From an uncultured Collinsella sp. (lineage in GTDB: Bacteria > Actinomycetota > Coriobacteriia > Coriobacteriales > Coriobacteriaceae), in contig CAUGNZ010000002.1 of the NCBI GenBank assembly GCA_959601045.1, positions 39,033 to 103,032 on the forward strand: a DNA stretch of 64,000 bases, in the 5' to 3' direction. Below the pieces are notes generated by a model. It ran no database searches. It worked only from the letters and a program-made list of their open reading frames with translations, and was not told where the DNA came from. Of the stretch, positions 53,291 through 62,290 are shown one piece after another (within the stretch, counting starts at the first letter, position 1; each line of letters begins with the position of its first letter). The position numbers and the translations under genes are program-made.

Positions 53291-54214
53291 CTAGCAGGCG
53301 GCCATGATAGGGGCAGCGACCTGCTTCTTACGGGAGAGGACGCCCGGCATCCAGACGCCGTCGTGCTCGTCGGCAATGCCCAGGCCCTTCTGAGCAGCCT
53401 CGGTCTCGCCCTCAAGCAGGACCTGCGAGCCCTCCTCCATGATGTCGGTGACGCACAGGACAATACCGTCAGCACCCTTATCGGCGGCGTAGGCGCGCAT
53501 GGCCTCGCGAATCTCGTCGATCATGCCGAGCGCGCGGGTCTTGTCGACAGTCTCGTACTGGCCGATGAGCAGCTTCTTGCCAGCAGGCTCGAACATCTTG
53601 ATGTCGTTGCCGACCATCTCGGCTGCGGTGAAGGAGCCGGACGGACGGGTGAGGAAGACCTCCATGCCAAACTTAACCGGGTCGACGCCCACCTGCTCGC
53701 CGAGCTTGGCGGCGACGGCGCGGTCGACATCGGTGGTGGTGGGGCTCTTGAGCATGAGCGTATCGGTCATCATGGCCGAGAGCAGCAGCTTGGCCTGGAC
53801 GTCGGAAAGCTCAACGCCGAGCACGCCGGCGAGCTTGGTGACGATGGTGCAGCTGGAGCCCCAGGGCAGGCAGATGTAGTGCAGCGGGCCGGCGGTCTCG
53901 AAGTCGCCGATGCGGTGATGGTCGACGACGCCAAAGACCGTGGCGTCCTTAAGGCCGGCGACGGACTGGGCGGACTCGTTGTGGTCGGTGAGGACGACGA
54001 GCTGACCGGCCTCGACGGACTCGATCACGCGGGGCTCGGCAATGCCGGCGTCGGCGAGCAGCTTGGCGGACTCTGCCGGAAGCTGACCAAGGGCGCAGGC
54101 CTCGTAGGTGTTGCCGGCATACTCAACCTGGTTGAGCAACTGGGACAGGACGACGGCGCTCATGATGGCGTCGTTATCGGGGTTCTGGTGACCAAAGACA
54201 AGAACGTTTGCCAT
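53291..54214 (-). CDS. ppaC: Manganese-dependent (family II) inorganic pyrophosphatase
   Basis: A 307-residue DHH-superfamily enzyme. VFGHQNPDNDAIMSAV holds the first metal ligands, VLTDHNESAQS the second and VVDHHRIGDF the DHH motif near 97. The C-terminal DHHA2 domain includes FLTRPSGSFTAAEMV and the substrate-binding Arg-Lys near GVLSRKKQVAAP. It hydrolyses pyrophosphate and so drives biosynthesis. GGAGGATATCC precedes the ATG. No CBS regulatory insert. Confidence 0.95.
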   Translation of the reverse strand: MANVLVFGHQNPDNDAIMSAVVLSQLLNQVEYAGNTYEACALGQLPAESAKLLADAGIAEPRVIESVEAGQLVVLTDHNESAQSVAGLKDATVFGVVDHHRIGDFETAGPLHYICLPWGSSCTIVTKLAGVLGVELSDVQAKLLLSAMMTDTLMLKSPTTTDVDRAVAAKLGEQVGVDPVKFGMEVFLTRPSGSFTAAEMVGNDIKMFEPAGKKLLIGQYETVDKTRALGMIDEIREAMRAYAADKGADGIVLCVTDIMEEGSQVLLEGETEAAQKGLGIADEHDGVWMPGVLSRKKQVAAPIMAAC

Positions 54215-54337
54215 GGATATCCTCCACTTGATATGTGTACTTGGACGTAGCTATGGTAGCACGCCGATGCCGAGCCTTCGCAGACGGAAGGGCCACGGCA
54301 TATTTTGGGGCGCAGGCATGGGGGCCAAGGCTGTCCC

Positions 54338-54373
54338 CTTTGCACCATGTTGGTGCAAAGTAACCTGTCCCCC
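54338..54373. repeat. GGTGCAAA-TAACCTGTCCCC repeat with hairpin
   Basis: CTTTGCACC / GGTGCAAAG stem followed by TAACCTGTCCCCC. Related sequences are at 60735-60755 (inverted) and 62166-62186. Confidence 0.6.
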
Positions 54374-54382
54374 TTGCACCAG

Positions 54383-55336
54383 CTATTTACCGGCGGCGCG
54401 CAGGGCTACGTAGGCGGCACCGATGATGCCGGCGTCGTTTCCGAGCGAAGCGACCTTAATGGGCGTCTCGCGCGAGGCGGAAAGCGCGTACTGCTTAAAG
54501 TGCTCGCGAACCTTGTCGAGGTAGACATCGGCCGAGGCAGAGGCGCCGCCGCCGATGAGGAACATCTCGGGATCAACCACGTTGGCAATAAGCGCCAGTG
54601 CGCGGCCGAGATAGTCGGCCATGGTATCGGCCGCGGCCAGCGCGAGCTTGTCGCCCTCGCGACAAGCCTGGAACACGTCCTTGGAATCGGAGGGGCCGGT
54701 CAGCTCGATGGGCTCGACGCCCGCCTTCTTGCACTCGGCAAGGTAGTTGCTCACCACGCCGGTGGCGCTGGAATACTGCTCCAGATGGCCATGGCCGCCG
54801 CAACCGCAGGTGCGCTCCTCAGCCGGGTTCAGGCACATGTGGCCAATCTCGCCGCCGGCGCCCACAACGCCCGATACCACGTCGCCGTTAACGATAACGC
54901 CGCCGCCCACGCCGGTACCGATGGTGACCATCACCACGTTCTGCACGCCCTTGGCAGAGCCGAGCCAGGCCTCGCCCATAGCAGCGGCGTTGGCGTCGTT
55001 CTCGTACTTAACGACCGCGTCGGGGCAGTGCTCCTGGATGGCAATCTTGAGCTCGGGCAGGTTAATGGCAATGTTGGCCTTGACCTTGGCATCGCCCGAT
55101 GCCGGGATGGGGCACGGAACGGCCAGGCCAATGCCCGACACAAAGGCACGCGGAATCTGGGCCTTGGCGACCACCTGGTCGATAGCCTCGGTCACCGCGG
55201 CAAAGCCCGCAGCGTCAACGATGGGAGGCGTGGGCACGCTGGCCCTGGCAAGCAGGTTTCCGTCCTCATCGAACAGACCCTCCTTGACCGAGGTACCGCC
55301 GACGTCAATGCCGATGTAATACTGCTTAGGTTCCAT
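54383..55336 (-). CDS. glk: ROK-family glucokinase
   Basis: A 317-residue sugar kinase. IGIDVGGTSVKEGLFDEDGN is the phosphate-binding region, YENDANAAAMGEAWLG holds the catalytic Asp, and GTGVGGGVIVNGDVV follows. The ROK signature with its zinc Cys cluster is GAGGEIGHMCLNPAEERTCGCGGHGHLE near 170-197. The start at 55336 is favoured by AAAGGCGGG; the frame is open upstream. It would phosphorylate the glucose released by LacG. Confidence 0.9.
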   Translation of the reverse strand: MEPKQYYIGIDVGGTSVKEGLFDEDGNLLARASVPTPPIVDAAGFAAVTEAIDQVVAKAQIPRAFVSGIGLAVPCPIPASGDAKVKANIAINLPELKIAIQEHCPDAVVKYENDANAAAMGEAWLGSAKGVQNVVMVTIGTGVGGGVIVNGDVVSGVVGAGGEIGHMCLNPAEERTCGCGGHGHLEQYSSATGVVSNYLAECKKAGVEPIELTGPSDSKDVFQACREGDKLALAAADTMADYLGRALALIANVVDPEMFLIGGGASASADVYLDKVREHFKQYALSASRETPIKVASLGNDAGIIGAAYVALRAAGK

Positions 55337-55676
55337 GGGAGCCCGCCTTTCTCGTTTAAACATTGCCTGTATGGTACCGCTCCCAAGGCAAAAACCTACC
55401 AAAAAGGGACAGGTTTGTTTTGGCAGGTTTTATCTGGGAAAATGCAGGGCATGAGATTCGGTTCGCCGGGCGGCAAAACGGCTCGACCCCATCCTCGAGC
55501 CGATCGATTCGCTCAATATCACATTATTCGAATGCATATTCATTTAGAGCGCTCTAGTTTCTAAAGAGAAGCGTTTTTTAATTAAACCTTTCTCGAACTT
55601 TTCAAAAACGCAATAGGGATGCTTAGGTGTTGACTATACTTTCTTCTGTACTCAATCAAGCCGGAAAGGAGGTTCC
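55337..55676. other. Divergent intergenic region between glk and the GntR gene
   Basis: 340 bp, AT-rich on its right side. It contains the hairpin at 55391-55431 and a TTGACT at 55630 that could be the -35 box of the GntR gene; no good -10 stands out. No open frame with a ribosome-binding site. Confidence 0.5.
55391..55431. repeat. Hairpin with GGGACAGG loop
   Basis: AAAACCTACCAAAA and TTTTGGCAGGTTTT flank AGGGACAGGTTTG. One mismatch in a 14-bp stem. Similar in style to the other GGGAC/GTCCC hairpins of the window. Confidence 0.55.
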
Positions 55677-56396
55677 ATGATTCCCAAATACGAGGCGATA
55701 GCTGCAGATATCCGTCGAAGCATCGAGGACGGCGCACTTAAACCGGGCGATAAGTTGCCCACCGTCGTTGAGTTCTGTGAGCTCTATGGCGTTTCCAAAA
55801 TCACCGTCAAACGAGCGATTGAGCAGATTACCGAAGAAGGCCTTATTACCAGCCGGCGCGGATCGGGCACCTACGTCAAGGACACGGCGGGACTTCCCGG
55901 CCAGGTGTTTTTTCAAGGCAAGAACGACCGTGCCCAGGGCTTTTCGTACGAGCATCGCGGGGAGAAAGTGACCTCGGTGGTCTACGATTTCTCGATCGTC
56001 AATCCGCCGGCAGAGGTTGCGACCCAGCTGGGAATGGCCGAGGATGACTTCGCCTATCACATCGTGCGCGTGCGCCAGGTCGACGAGAAGCCCATCGTCA
56101 TCGAGTACACCTATATGCCGCTCGAACTGATCCCGGGCCTTAAAAAGAAGGACCTGTACGGATCGGTCTACGGCTTTATCCGCGAGCAATGCGGGCTGAA
56201 GATTTCGAGCTTCCATCGCACCATTCGCGCTGTCGCGGCAACTGAGGAAGAGGCTGAGCGCCTGGATACCAAACCCGGCTCTCCCCTGCTCGAACTCAAC
56301 CAGATTGGCTTCTTGGATAGCGGCACCGCGTTTGAATATTCTATCTCGCACAACGTAGGCGACCGCTTTGAGCTGCACAACGTAACGCTGGCATAA
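55677..56396 (+). CDS. GntR/HutC-family transcriptional regulator
   Basis: A 239-residue regulator: winged helix (PKYEAIAADIRRSIEDGALK, VEFCELYGVSKITVKRAIEQ, SRRGSGTYV) plus a UTRA effector domain (VRVRQVDEKPIVIEYTYMPLE, LELNQIGFLDSGTAFEYSIS). AAAGGAGG precedes the ATG. manA lies 75 bp downstream on the same strand, so it may control mannose or hexose-phosphate use. It is a different subgroup from the GntR at 23221. Confidence 0.9.
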   Translation: MIPKYEAIAADIRRSIEDGALKPGDKLPTVVEFCELYGVSKITVKRAIEQITEEGLITSRRGSGTYVKDTAGLPGQVFFQGKNDRAQGFSYEHRGEKVTSVVYDFSIVNPPAEVATQLGMAEDDFAYHIVRVRQVDEKPIVIEYTYMPLELIPGLKKKDLYGSVYGFIREQCGLKISSFHRTIRAVAATEEEAERLDTKPGSPLLELNQIGFLDSGTAFEYSISHNVGDRFELHNVTLA

Positions 56397-56471
56397 GTTT
56401 TTGTAGTCATGCGGGCGCTCACTATGGCTCGTTTGGAGTGGGCACCCGCACAACCTTATGGGAGTATGCAC

Positions 56472-57404
56472 ATGTCCGATTTGATTAAACTCACGCCGAT
56501 CTTCCACGAGAAGATCTGGGGCGGCCGCCAGCTCAAAACCGTATTTGGTTACGACATTCCCGAGGGCCCCATCGGTGAGTGCTGGGCCATCTCTGCCCAT
56601 CCCAACGGCGACTGCCAGATCGCGGAGGGCCCGTACGCCGGCCACACGCTGTCATGGCTGTGGGCCGAGCACCGCGAGCTCTTTGGCAACTGCGAGGGCA
56701 AGGAGTTCCCGCTGCTCATTAAGATTCTGGACGCCAAGGACGACCTTTCGATCCAGATTCATCCCAACGACGAGTACGCCGCCGAGCACGAGAACGGCAG
56801 CCTGGGCAAGACCGAGTGTTGGTATGTCCTGGACTGCGAGCCCGGCGCCACGATTATCGTCGGGCAGCGCGCCAAGGATCGCGCTGAAGCCGCACAGATG
56901 ATCAAGGACGGCCGCTGGGACGACATGCTCAACGTGCTGCCGATCCACAAGGGCGACTTTTTCCAGATTGATTCCGGTACCGTGCACGCCATCAAGACCG
57001 GCACGCTCATTTTGGAGACGCAGCAGTCGAGCGACGTGACCTATCGCCTGTACGACTACGACCGCCCCGGCACCGACGGCAAGCTGCGTCCGCTGCACAT
57101 TGAGCAGAGTCTGGATTGCATCAACTTTGATGCTCAGGCTCCGGTCGACGGTACCGTGACCGCGCCCGAGGTCGATGGCGTGACCGAGCTCGAGTCCAAC
57201 CCCTGCTACACCGTCGATCGCGCGCGCGTCGACGGCAGCAAGACCCTCGACCAGCACTGGCCCTTCATGTGCCTGTCAGTCATCGACGGCGAAGGCACCG
57301 TCTGCGGCGACCCCGTCCACAAGGGAAGCCACCTGCTGGCCCCCAGCACCGTCACCTCCATCGACCTCGAAGGCAAAATGGAGCTAATCATCAGCCACCT
57401 GTAA
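56472..57404 (+). CDS. manA: Class I mannose-6-phosphate isomerase
   Basis: A 310-residue cupin enzyme that converts mannose 6-phosphate to fructose 6-phosphate. FHEKIWGGRQLKTVFGYDIP at the start, FPLLIKILDAKDDLSIQIHPNDEYA near 78 and GKTECWYVLDCEPGA hold the zinc ligands (Gln, His, Glu). FFQIDSGTVHAIKTGTLILE gives the last His. The short form resembles Firmicutes ManA. ATG at 56472 is chosen over one six bases upstream because GGGAG is then well spaced. Confidence 0.93.
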   Translation: MSDLIKLTPIFHEKIWGGRQLKTVFGYDIPEGPIGECWAISAHPNGDCQIAEGPYAGHTLSWLWAEHRELFGNCEGKEFPLLIKILDAKDDLSIQIHPNDEYAAEHENGSLGKTECWYVLDCEPGATIIVGQRAKDRAEAAQMIKDGRWDDMLNVLPIHKGDFFQIDSGTVHAIKTGTLILETQQSSDVTYRLYDYDRPGTDGKLRPLHIEQSLDCINFDAQAPVDGTVTAPEVDGVTELESNPCYTVDRARVDGSKTLDQHWPFMCLSVIDGEGTVCGDPVHKGSHLLAPSTVTSIDLEGKMELIISHL

Positions 57405-57429
57405 GCCACCACAACAACCCAAACGCAAC

Positions 57430-57467
57430 AAGGGGCTCCCCCGTCCACATACGGGAGAGCCCCTATT
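57430..57467 (+). terminator. Terminator of manA
   Basis: AGGGGCTC / GAGCCCCT with an inner CCCGT / ACGGG pairing, then ATTCAT; 26 bp after the manA stop. Confidence 0.75.
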
Positions 57468-57598
57468 CATATCCATCTATCAGCCCACCCGGCTCTCCAG
57501 ACCAAAAAGCGAACAGGCAGAGCGACGCTCGCAAGCAACGCTACCCAAGGCCCCGGACAGGCGCCATGGACAACGTCGATCGCGAGTTCCGCACGAGC

Positions 57599-57623
57599 CG
57601 GAGAGCACTTAATGTGCTCTCCG
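57599..57623. terminator. Perfect hairpin near the end of the helicase gene
   Basis: CGGAGAGCAC / GTGCTCTCCG with a 5-nt loop, 62 bp past the stop of the leftward helicase gene. No T-tract, so the terminator role is uncertain. Confidence 0.5.
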
Positions 57624-57684
57624 CGCGAGCAGGACTGTCCGAGCAGGCGATGTTGCCCTATACGCCCGCCCAGGTCCGCTGGGA

Positions 57685-60585
57685 TTACGACAGCTTGACG
57701 ATAGGTGCGAAGCCCTTCATGAGCTTTTTGGTCTGGCCGGTTTTTTCGAACTGCACCTCGATCATGTCTCCGGCGACCGAGATCACGGTACCCGTGCCAA
57801 AGGTCTTGTGGCTCACGGTATCGCCCGCGGCAAAGTCCTGCGACGCGCTGGCGCGATCGACCTTGCGCTCCACCGTCGGCGACACCTTGGACGACGGCTT
57901 TTTGGCTCGCGGCGCGCCCGAGCCAAAGGTCGAGGCAACACGGCCGGCGTCGGGCGAGACCCCACGATGGCGCTCGGTCCCATAGCTGCTGCCGCCAAAG
58001 AAATCGTCGAAGCTCGATCCGCCGCGCGAACCGGAACCGCCGGTCGAGCGCGTATGCGAGCCAAACACCTTGCCGCCATACATATCCGAGCCCATGCCCG
58101 AGCCAAAGGTGCCGTGACGGTCGCCGCGTTTCTCCCAGCCCGTGCCCTCAAAACCGGCAGAACCGATACCGCTAAACTCGATATCCTCAAACGGAATCTC
58201 GTTGAGGAAGCGCGAGCGCGGGTTGGCAGAGGTCGAGCCGTAAGTGCGACGCGTGGCCGCATAGGTCAGGAACAGGCGCTTGCGAGCACGCGTGATGGCG
58301 ACGTAGGCCAGGCGACGCTCTTCCTCGAGCTTGCCCGGATCGTCACTACCGCCAAAGTCGTGCACGTGCGGGAAGATACCCTCCTCCATGCCGGCCACGA
58401 ACACCGCGGGGAACTCCAGGCCCTTAGCGGAGTGGATGGTCATCATGGTGATGGCATGTGTCTCGCCGGCCAGGGAATCCAAGTCGGAGCGCAGGGCCAG
58501 CCACTCCATGAGTGCCGGCAGTGCCTTACAGGTGAGCGGACCGTAGGTGCGCTCGATCTCGTCGGCATGCACGGCGCCCGCCGGTAGCTCTGTTGGCACG
58601 GCATACGCGTTGCCCGCGATGGCGGCGGCCAGGGCATCCTGCGGCGAGAGCGCCGGGGCGGCTAGGCTATCGAGCGGATTGGAGCCCGCGGCGTCACGAG
58701 CGCCGACAAGTGCCTCAAACGAGGATGCCGGAGCGGACGGCTCCGGCTCGGACGCGGGCGCACTCACCACGATGGACTCGGACTCGGCGACGGACGGCAC
58801 GTCGGCAACACCGGCCGCGCGCAGCTCTTCTAGACTCTCGAGCGTACCCTCGATATCCTCGTGCGTCTCCTCAAATTCGGCGGCGACGCCCAGGAATTCC
58901 TGGATGTTCTCGGCGCGGCTCTCGGACTCCATGGTGCCCTCGGCGCGAAACGCCTGCAGCAGGCCCGTCCTATCGACAATCATCTCGACGACGTCCTTGA
59001 GCTCGCCGTCCATGCGGCGGCCCTCGCGCACCAGCGCCACAAAACTCGACAGGCCGTTGCGCACCTTGGCACTAAACATGCCCGTCTCGGCTGTTGCGAT
59101 CTCGCAGGCCTGGAAGAACGAGCAGCGGTTGTCGCGCGCCAGCTGCTCGATCTTTTGGATCGAGGTGGAGCCGATGCCGCGGCGCGGCGTGTTGATGACG
59201 CGCTTGACGCTCATCTCGTCGGCCGGGTTCACGATCATCTTGAGGTAGGCCATGACGTCGCGAATCTCGGCGCGGTCGAAGAATCGCGTGCCGCCGACGA
59301 TCTTGTAGGGCACGCCCGCGCGCAGGAACATATCTTCGAGGATACGCGACTGGGCGTTGGTGCGGTAGAACACGGCGATATCGTCGTAGCTTGTACCCTT
59401 GGCATGCAGCTTTTCGATCTCGCCGGCAATCCAGCGACCTTCGTCGCGCTCGTCGCTTGCCTGGAAAGCCTGAATCTTCTCGCCATCGCCCTCGGCCGTA
59501 AACAGGCGCTTGTCCTTGCGCTGCGAGTTGTGACGCACCACGGCGTTGGCGGCGCTCAGGATATGACCCGTAGAGCGATAGTTCTGCTCCAGCTTGACGG
59601 TCTTGCAGTTTTTAAAGTCCTGCTCAAAGTCCAGGATGTTGGTGATGTCGGCGCCACGCCAGCTGTAAATGGACTGGTCATCGTCGCCCACGACCATAAG
59701 GTTTTGGTACTTGGCGGCCAGCAGGTTGGCGATCTCGTACTGGACGTGGTTGGTGTCCTGATACTCGTCGACGCTAATGTAGCGGAAGCGCTCCTGGTAC
59801 TTGTCGAGCACCTCGGGGCGGGTGCGCAGTAGCTCGAGCGTGCGCACGAGCAGGTCGTCGAAGTCCATCGCGTTGGCGGCGCGCAGGCGGCGCTCCAGCT
59901 CCAGGTAGACTTGCGCGGCCTTTTTGTCGTTGGGGCTATCGGCGCTCTTGAGCATGTCCTCGGGCCCGATCATGGCGTTTTTAGCAGAGCTGATCTTGCT
60001 GCGGATCATGTTGATGGGGAACTGCTTTTGCTCGATGCCGAGCGCCTGCATAATGTCGCGCACCATGCGCTTTGAGTCGTCGTCATCGTAGATGGTGAAT
60101 TGACCGGTATAGCCCAGCAGGTCGGCGTCCTCGCGCAGCATGCGCACGCACATGGCATGGAAGGTGCACACCCACATGCCACGAGTGCCGCTGGGGATGA
60201 GTGCCGCCAGACGCTCGCGCATCTCGGCCGCAGCCTTGTTGGTAAACGTAATGGCAAGAACCTGCCAAGGCTTAACGCCCAGGTCGCCGAGCATATGTGC
60301 GATGCGGAAGGTCAAGACGCGGGTCTTGCCCGAGCCGGCGCCGGCGAGCACCAGCAACGGGCCCTCGGTGGACAGGACCGCCTCGCGCTGGGCGGGATTA
60401 AGGCTGTCGATGTCGACGAGCGGCTTGATAGGCTTGGGCGCCGGCGCGGGAGCGTCATAGATGTCGAGCGGAACGAGCTCGGGCTCCGGCGCAGCGGGGG
60501 CGGTGCATGCATCGAGCGGCACGGGTTCCGGCGCGGGCGGCACGGGTACCGCGGCGTTCTTTTCCCAGGGCAAGGGCTGGGTCAT
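57685..60585 (-). CDS. pcrA: PcrA/UvrD-type ATP-dependent DNA helicase
   Basis: A 966-residue SF1A helicase. After a Pro/Ala-rich N-terminal extension of about 55 residues come LNPAQREAV, LVLAGAGSGKTRVLTFR (Walker A), VDEYQDTNHVQYE (motif II), VVGDDDQSIYSWRGA (motif III) and TIHSAKGLEFPAVFVAGMEEG (motif V). Just before motif V an insert of about 130 residues rich in Ala, Ser, Pro and Glu is not typical. The C-terminal SH3-like domain (GDTVSHKTFGTGTVISV) binds RNA polymerase in PcrA. The start at 60585 follows GAGGAG. Confidence 0.95.
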   Translation of the reverse strand: MTQPLPWEKNAAVPVPPAPEPVPLDACTAPAAPEPELVPLDIYDAPAPAPKPIKPLVDIDSLNPAQREAVLSTEGPLLVLAGAGSGKTRVLTFRIAHMLGDLGVKPWQVLAITFTNKAAAEMRERLAALIPSGTRGMWVCTFHAMCVRMLREDADLLGYTGQFTIYDDDDSKRMVRDIMQALGIEQKQFPINMIRSKISSAKNAMIGPEDMLKSADSPNDKKAAQVYLELERRLRAANAMDFDDLLVRTLELLRTRPEVLDKYQERFRYISVDEYQDTNHVQYEIANLLAAKYQNLMVVGDDDQSIYSWRGADITNILDFEQDFKNCKTVKLEQNYRSTGHILSAANAVVRHNSQRKDKRLFTAEGDGEKIQAFQASDERDEGRWIAGEIEKLHAKGTSYDDIAVFYRTNAQSRILEDMFLRAGVPYKIVGGTRFFDRAEIRDVMAYLKMIVNPADEMSVKRVINTPRRGIGSTSIQKIEQLARDNRCSFFQACEIATAETGMFSAKVRNGLSSFVALVREGRRMDGELKDVVEMIVDRTGLLQAFRAEGTMESESRAENIQEFLGVAAEFEETHEDIEGTLESLEELRAAGVADVPSVAESESIVVSAPASEPEPSAPASSFEALVGARDAAGSNPLDSLAAPALSPQDALAAAIAGNAYAVPTELPAGAVHADEIERTYGPLTCKALPALMEWLALRSDLDSLAGETHAITMMTIHSAKGLEFPAVFVAGMEEGIFPHVHDFGGSDDPGKLEEERRLAYVAITRARKRLFLTYAATRRTYGSTSANPRSRFLNEIPFEDIEFSGIGSAGFEGTGWEKRGDRHGTFGSGMGSDMYGGKVFGSHTRSTGGSGSRGGSSFDDFFGGSSYGTERHRGVSPDAGRVASTFGSGAPRAKKPSSKVSPTVERKVDRASASQDFAAGDTVSHKTFGTGTVISVAGDMIEVQFEKTGQTKKLMKGFAPIVKLS

Positions 60586-60734
60586 GGGCGACTCCTCATC
60601 TGACAGACGGCGCGCCTGCGGGCAGCGCCATAGTTTGAGCCGTACCAGTATACCGAGCCGCGCGGACACCGACGCAAATCACACCACGACTCCGTCCGCC
60701 ACTGTCAGGCCTGCCCCAGCGGATTTGGTGTAAT

Positions 60735-60755
60735 GGGGTCAGGTTAATCTGCACC
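60735..60755. repeat. GGGGTCAGGTTAATCTGCACC repeat (inverted copy)
   Basis: Inverse of the GGTGCAAA-TAACCTGACCCC sequences at 54352 and 62166. It lies in the 227-bp divergent gap between the helicase and dehydrogenase genes. Confidence 0.55.
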
Positions 60756-60812
60756 ACCGGAGGGATAGAATATCTACCGCTCCTACCCACCCCACATCGC
60801 AGGAGTGCCGTT

Positions 60813-61808
60813 GTGAAACACAAGGTGCTCTATTACATGGTCGACGGCTCGACCGAAGCTGGTCAAGCGGTGCTCGACACAATCGAAGGCGGCGACCAAA
60901 TTGATCTGGTTGGCTGCGCGCACAAGCCCAATGTCTGCCCCACCGCCGAGCAGTTGGTCGGCTGCGAGGGCTTTGTCGGCGAGTTCGGTCCCATCGACGA
61001 TGCGTGTGCCGACGACATGGCCGCCGTGGGGATACGCATCGTTTCGAATATGTCCATCGGCGTGAACCACGTTGCTGTCGACCGCTTGGCCTCACACGGC
61101 ATCACCGTCACCAACTGCCCCGGATACTGCTCGGAAGACGTCGCTCAGCATACTATTGCCTTGATGCTTGACCTGATGAGACAGGTTACGTTTCTCAACT
61201 GCGACGTGCGGACTGGCGTTTGGAATCCACTGGGCGGGTATACCATGCACCGCACGCAGGGCCGCACGTTGGGGCTCGTCTTTTTTGGCAGCATCGCGCG
61301 TGCCGTGGTGCCTATCGCGCAGGCACTCGGCATGAAGGTGCTGGTGTGGGCGCCAACCAAGAGCGCAGAAGAGCTTGCCGCCGCCGGTTGTATCAAAGCG
61401 CAAACGCTCGACGAATTGCTTGGGGCCTCCGATATCGTCAGCCTTCATTGCCCGTTGATTCCGGAGACCGAAACGCTAATTGGCAAGCGCGAACTTGCGC
61501 GTATGAAACCAACGGCATTTTTGATTAACACGGCCCGGGGACCCATTGTGGACGAAAATGCCCTAGTCGCCGCGCTGGACGAGGGTATTGCCAGCAGTGG
61601 CACACGCGGCATTTGCGGCGCTGCGCTCGACGTGCTCGCCGACGAGACCGCGCCCAACCAGGCCTTGATCGCCCACCCGCGCTGCATCGTCACACCCCAC
61701 TGCGCCTACAGCACGCAGGAGGCCTACAACACCGTCCGTCATATGTCGCTTCAGGCCGTAGTGGACAAGCTCATCTTTAACCGCAAGCCCCAGCACACCG
61801 TGGCCTGA
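60813..61808 (+). CDS. D-isomer-specific 2-hydroxyacid dehydrogenase
   Basis: A 331-residue NAD(P)-dependent dehydrogenase starting with GTG behind GCAGGAG. The nucleotide-binding region is GRTLGLVFFGSIARAVVPIA near 150 (the usual G-x-G-x-x-G is altered to F-G-S-I-A). LHCPLIPETETLIGKRELA near 210, INTARGPIVDE near 236 (catalytic Arg), and HPRCIVTPHCAYST near 295 (catalytic His) follow. The substrate is unknown. Its own transcription unit. Confidence 0.88.
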   Translation: MKHKVLYYMVDGSTEAGQAVLDTIEGGDQIDLVGCAHKPNVCPTAEQLVGCEGFVGEFGPIDDACADDMAAVGIRIVSNMSIGVNHVAVDRLASHGITVTNCPGYCSEDVAQHTIALMLDLMRQVTFLNCDVRTGVWNPLGGYTMHRTQGRTLGLVFFGSIARAVVPIAQALGMKVLVWAPTKSAEELAAAGCIKAQTLDELLGASDIVSLHCPLIPETETLIGKRELARMKPTAFLINTARGPIVDENALVAALDEGIASSGTRGICGAALDVLADETAPNQALIAHPRCIVTPHCAYSTQEAYNTVRHMSLQAVVDKLIFNRKPQHTVA

Positions 61809-61841
61809 ATGCGGCAAAGGGACAGTCCCTTTACCGCATTC
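61807..61841. repeat. Near-perfect hairpin with GGGACAGTCCC centre
   Basis: GAATGCGG-C-AAAGGGAC and GTCCCTTT-A-CCGCATTC pair along their whole length. It starts at the stop codon of the dehydrogenase gene, lacks a T-tract and belongs to the GGGAC hairpin group. Confidence 0.65.
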
Positions 61842-61862
61842 GGCATTATCCTCAAACCGCCA

Positions 61863-62076
61863 CCAACATTTTTCGAGTTGTGCGGCCTTTTCCACTGGCT
61901 CCACGCAAGGGTTGCTGAAATAACTTGAGTGCCTTTGTCCTATTTTGGGAATATTCTCGCGAATTTACGCATATAACTCACAGTAGCAAACACTACTGTG
62001 AATGCTGATGGTACCAAGATGGCGTTTTTTGTCAGCTAGAGACCTCCGAGAGGCCGCACAACTCGATTTTTGTTGG
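61863..62076. repeat. 214-bp element with 26-bp terminal inverted repeats
   Basis: The left arm (61863-61888) ends TCGAGTTGTGCGGCCT and the right arm (62051-62076) starts with its inverse; 22 of 26 positions match. An inner perfect hairpin CACAGTAG / CTACTGTG lies at about 61979-62000. No open frame. It fills most of the 482-bp gap 61809-62290. Confidence 0.65.
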
Positions 62077-62165
62077 CGACCAGGAAGGACAGTCGACTCA
62101 TTCGCCCAGATCACCATCTCCCACTGCGATTGATGAAAAGGTTTCAGGCTATTCTGAACCAAGTT

Positions 62166-62186
62166 GGTGCAAAATTACCTGACCCC
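62166..62186. repeat. GGTGCAAAATTACCTGACCCC repeat
   Basis: Member of the group at 54352-54373 and 60735-60755. Confidence 0.55.
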
Positions 62187-62205
62187 TTTTACCTAGCCCC
62201 TTGAC

Positions 62206-62246
62206 AAAGGGGGCGGCATAGACCTTTTGGTCATGCCACCCCCTTT
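62206..62246 (-). terminator. Terminator of uppP
   Basis: AAAGGGGG-C-GGCAT and ATGCC-A-CCCCCTTT arms around ACC-TTTT-GGT, 45 bp after the uppP stop. Confidence 0.8.
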
Positions 62247-62290
62247 GAATGACAAGTTGTCGTCCTGACCGCCGCGCAGCGTCGACTAAG

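Noticed and set aside
57566..57684. Small plus-strand gene between manA and the helicase
   Set aside because: The frame runs on into the helicase gene antisense, lacks a ribosome-binding site and contains a perfect hairpin.
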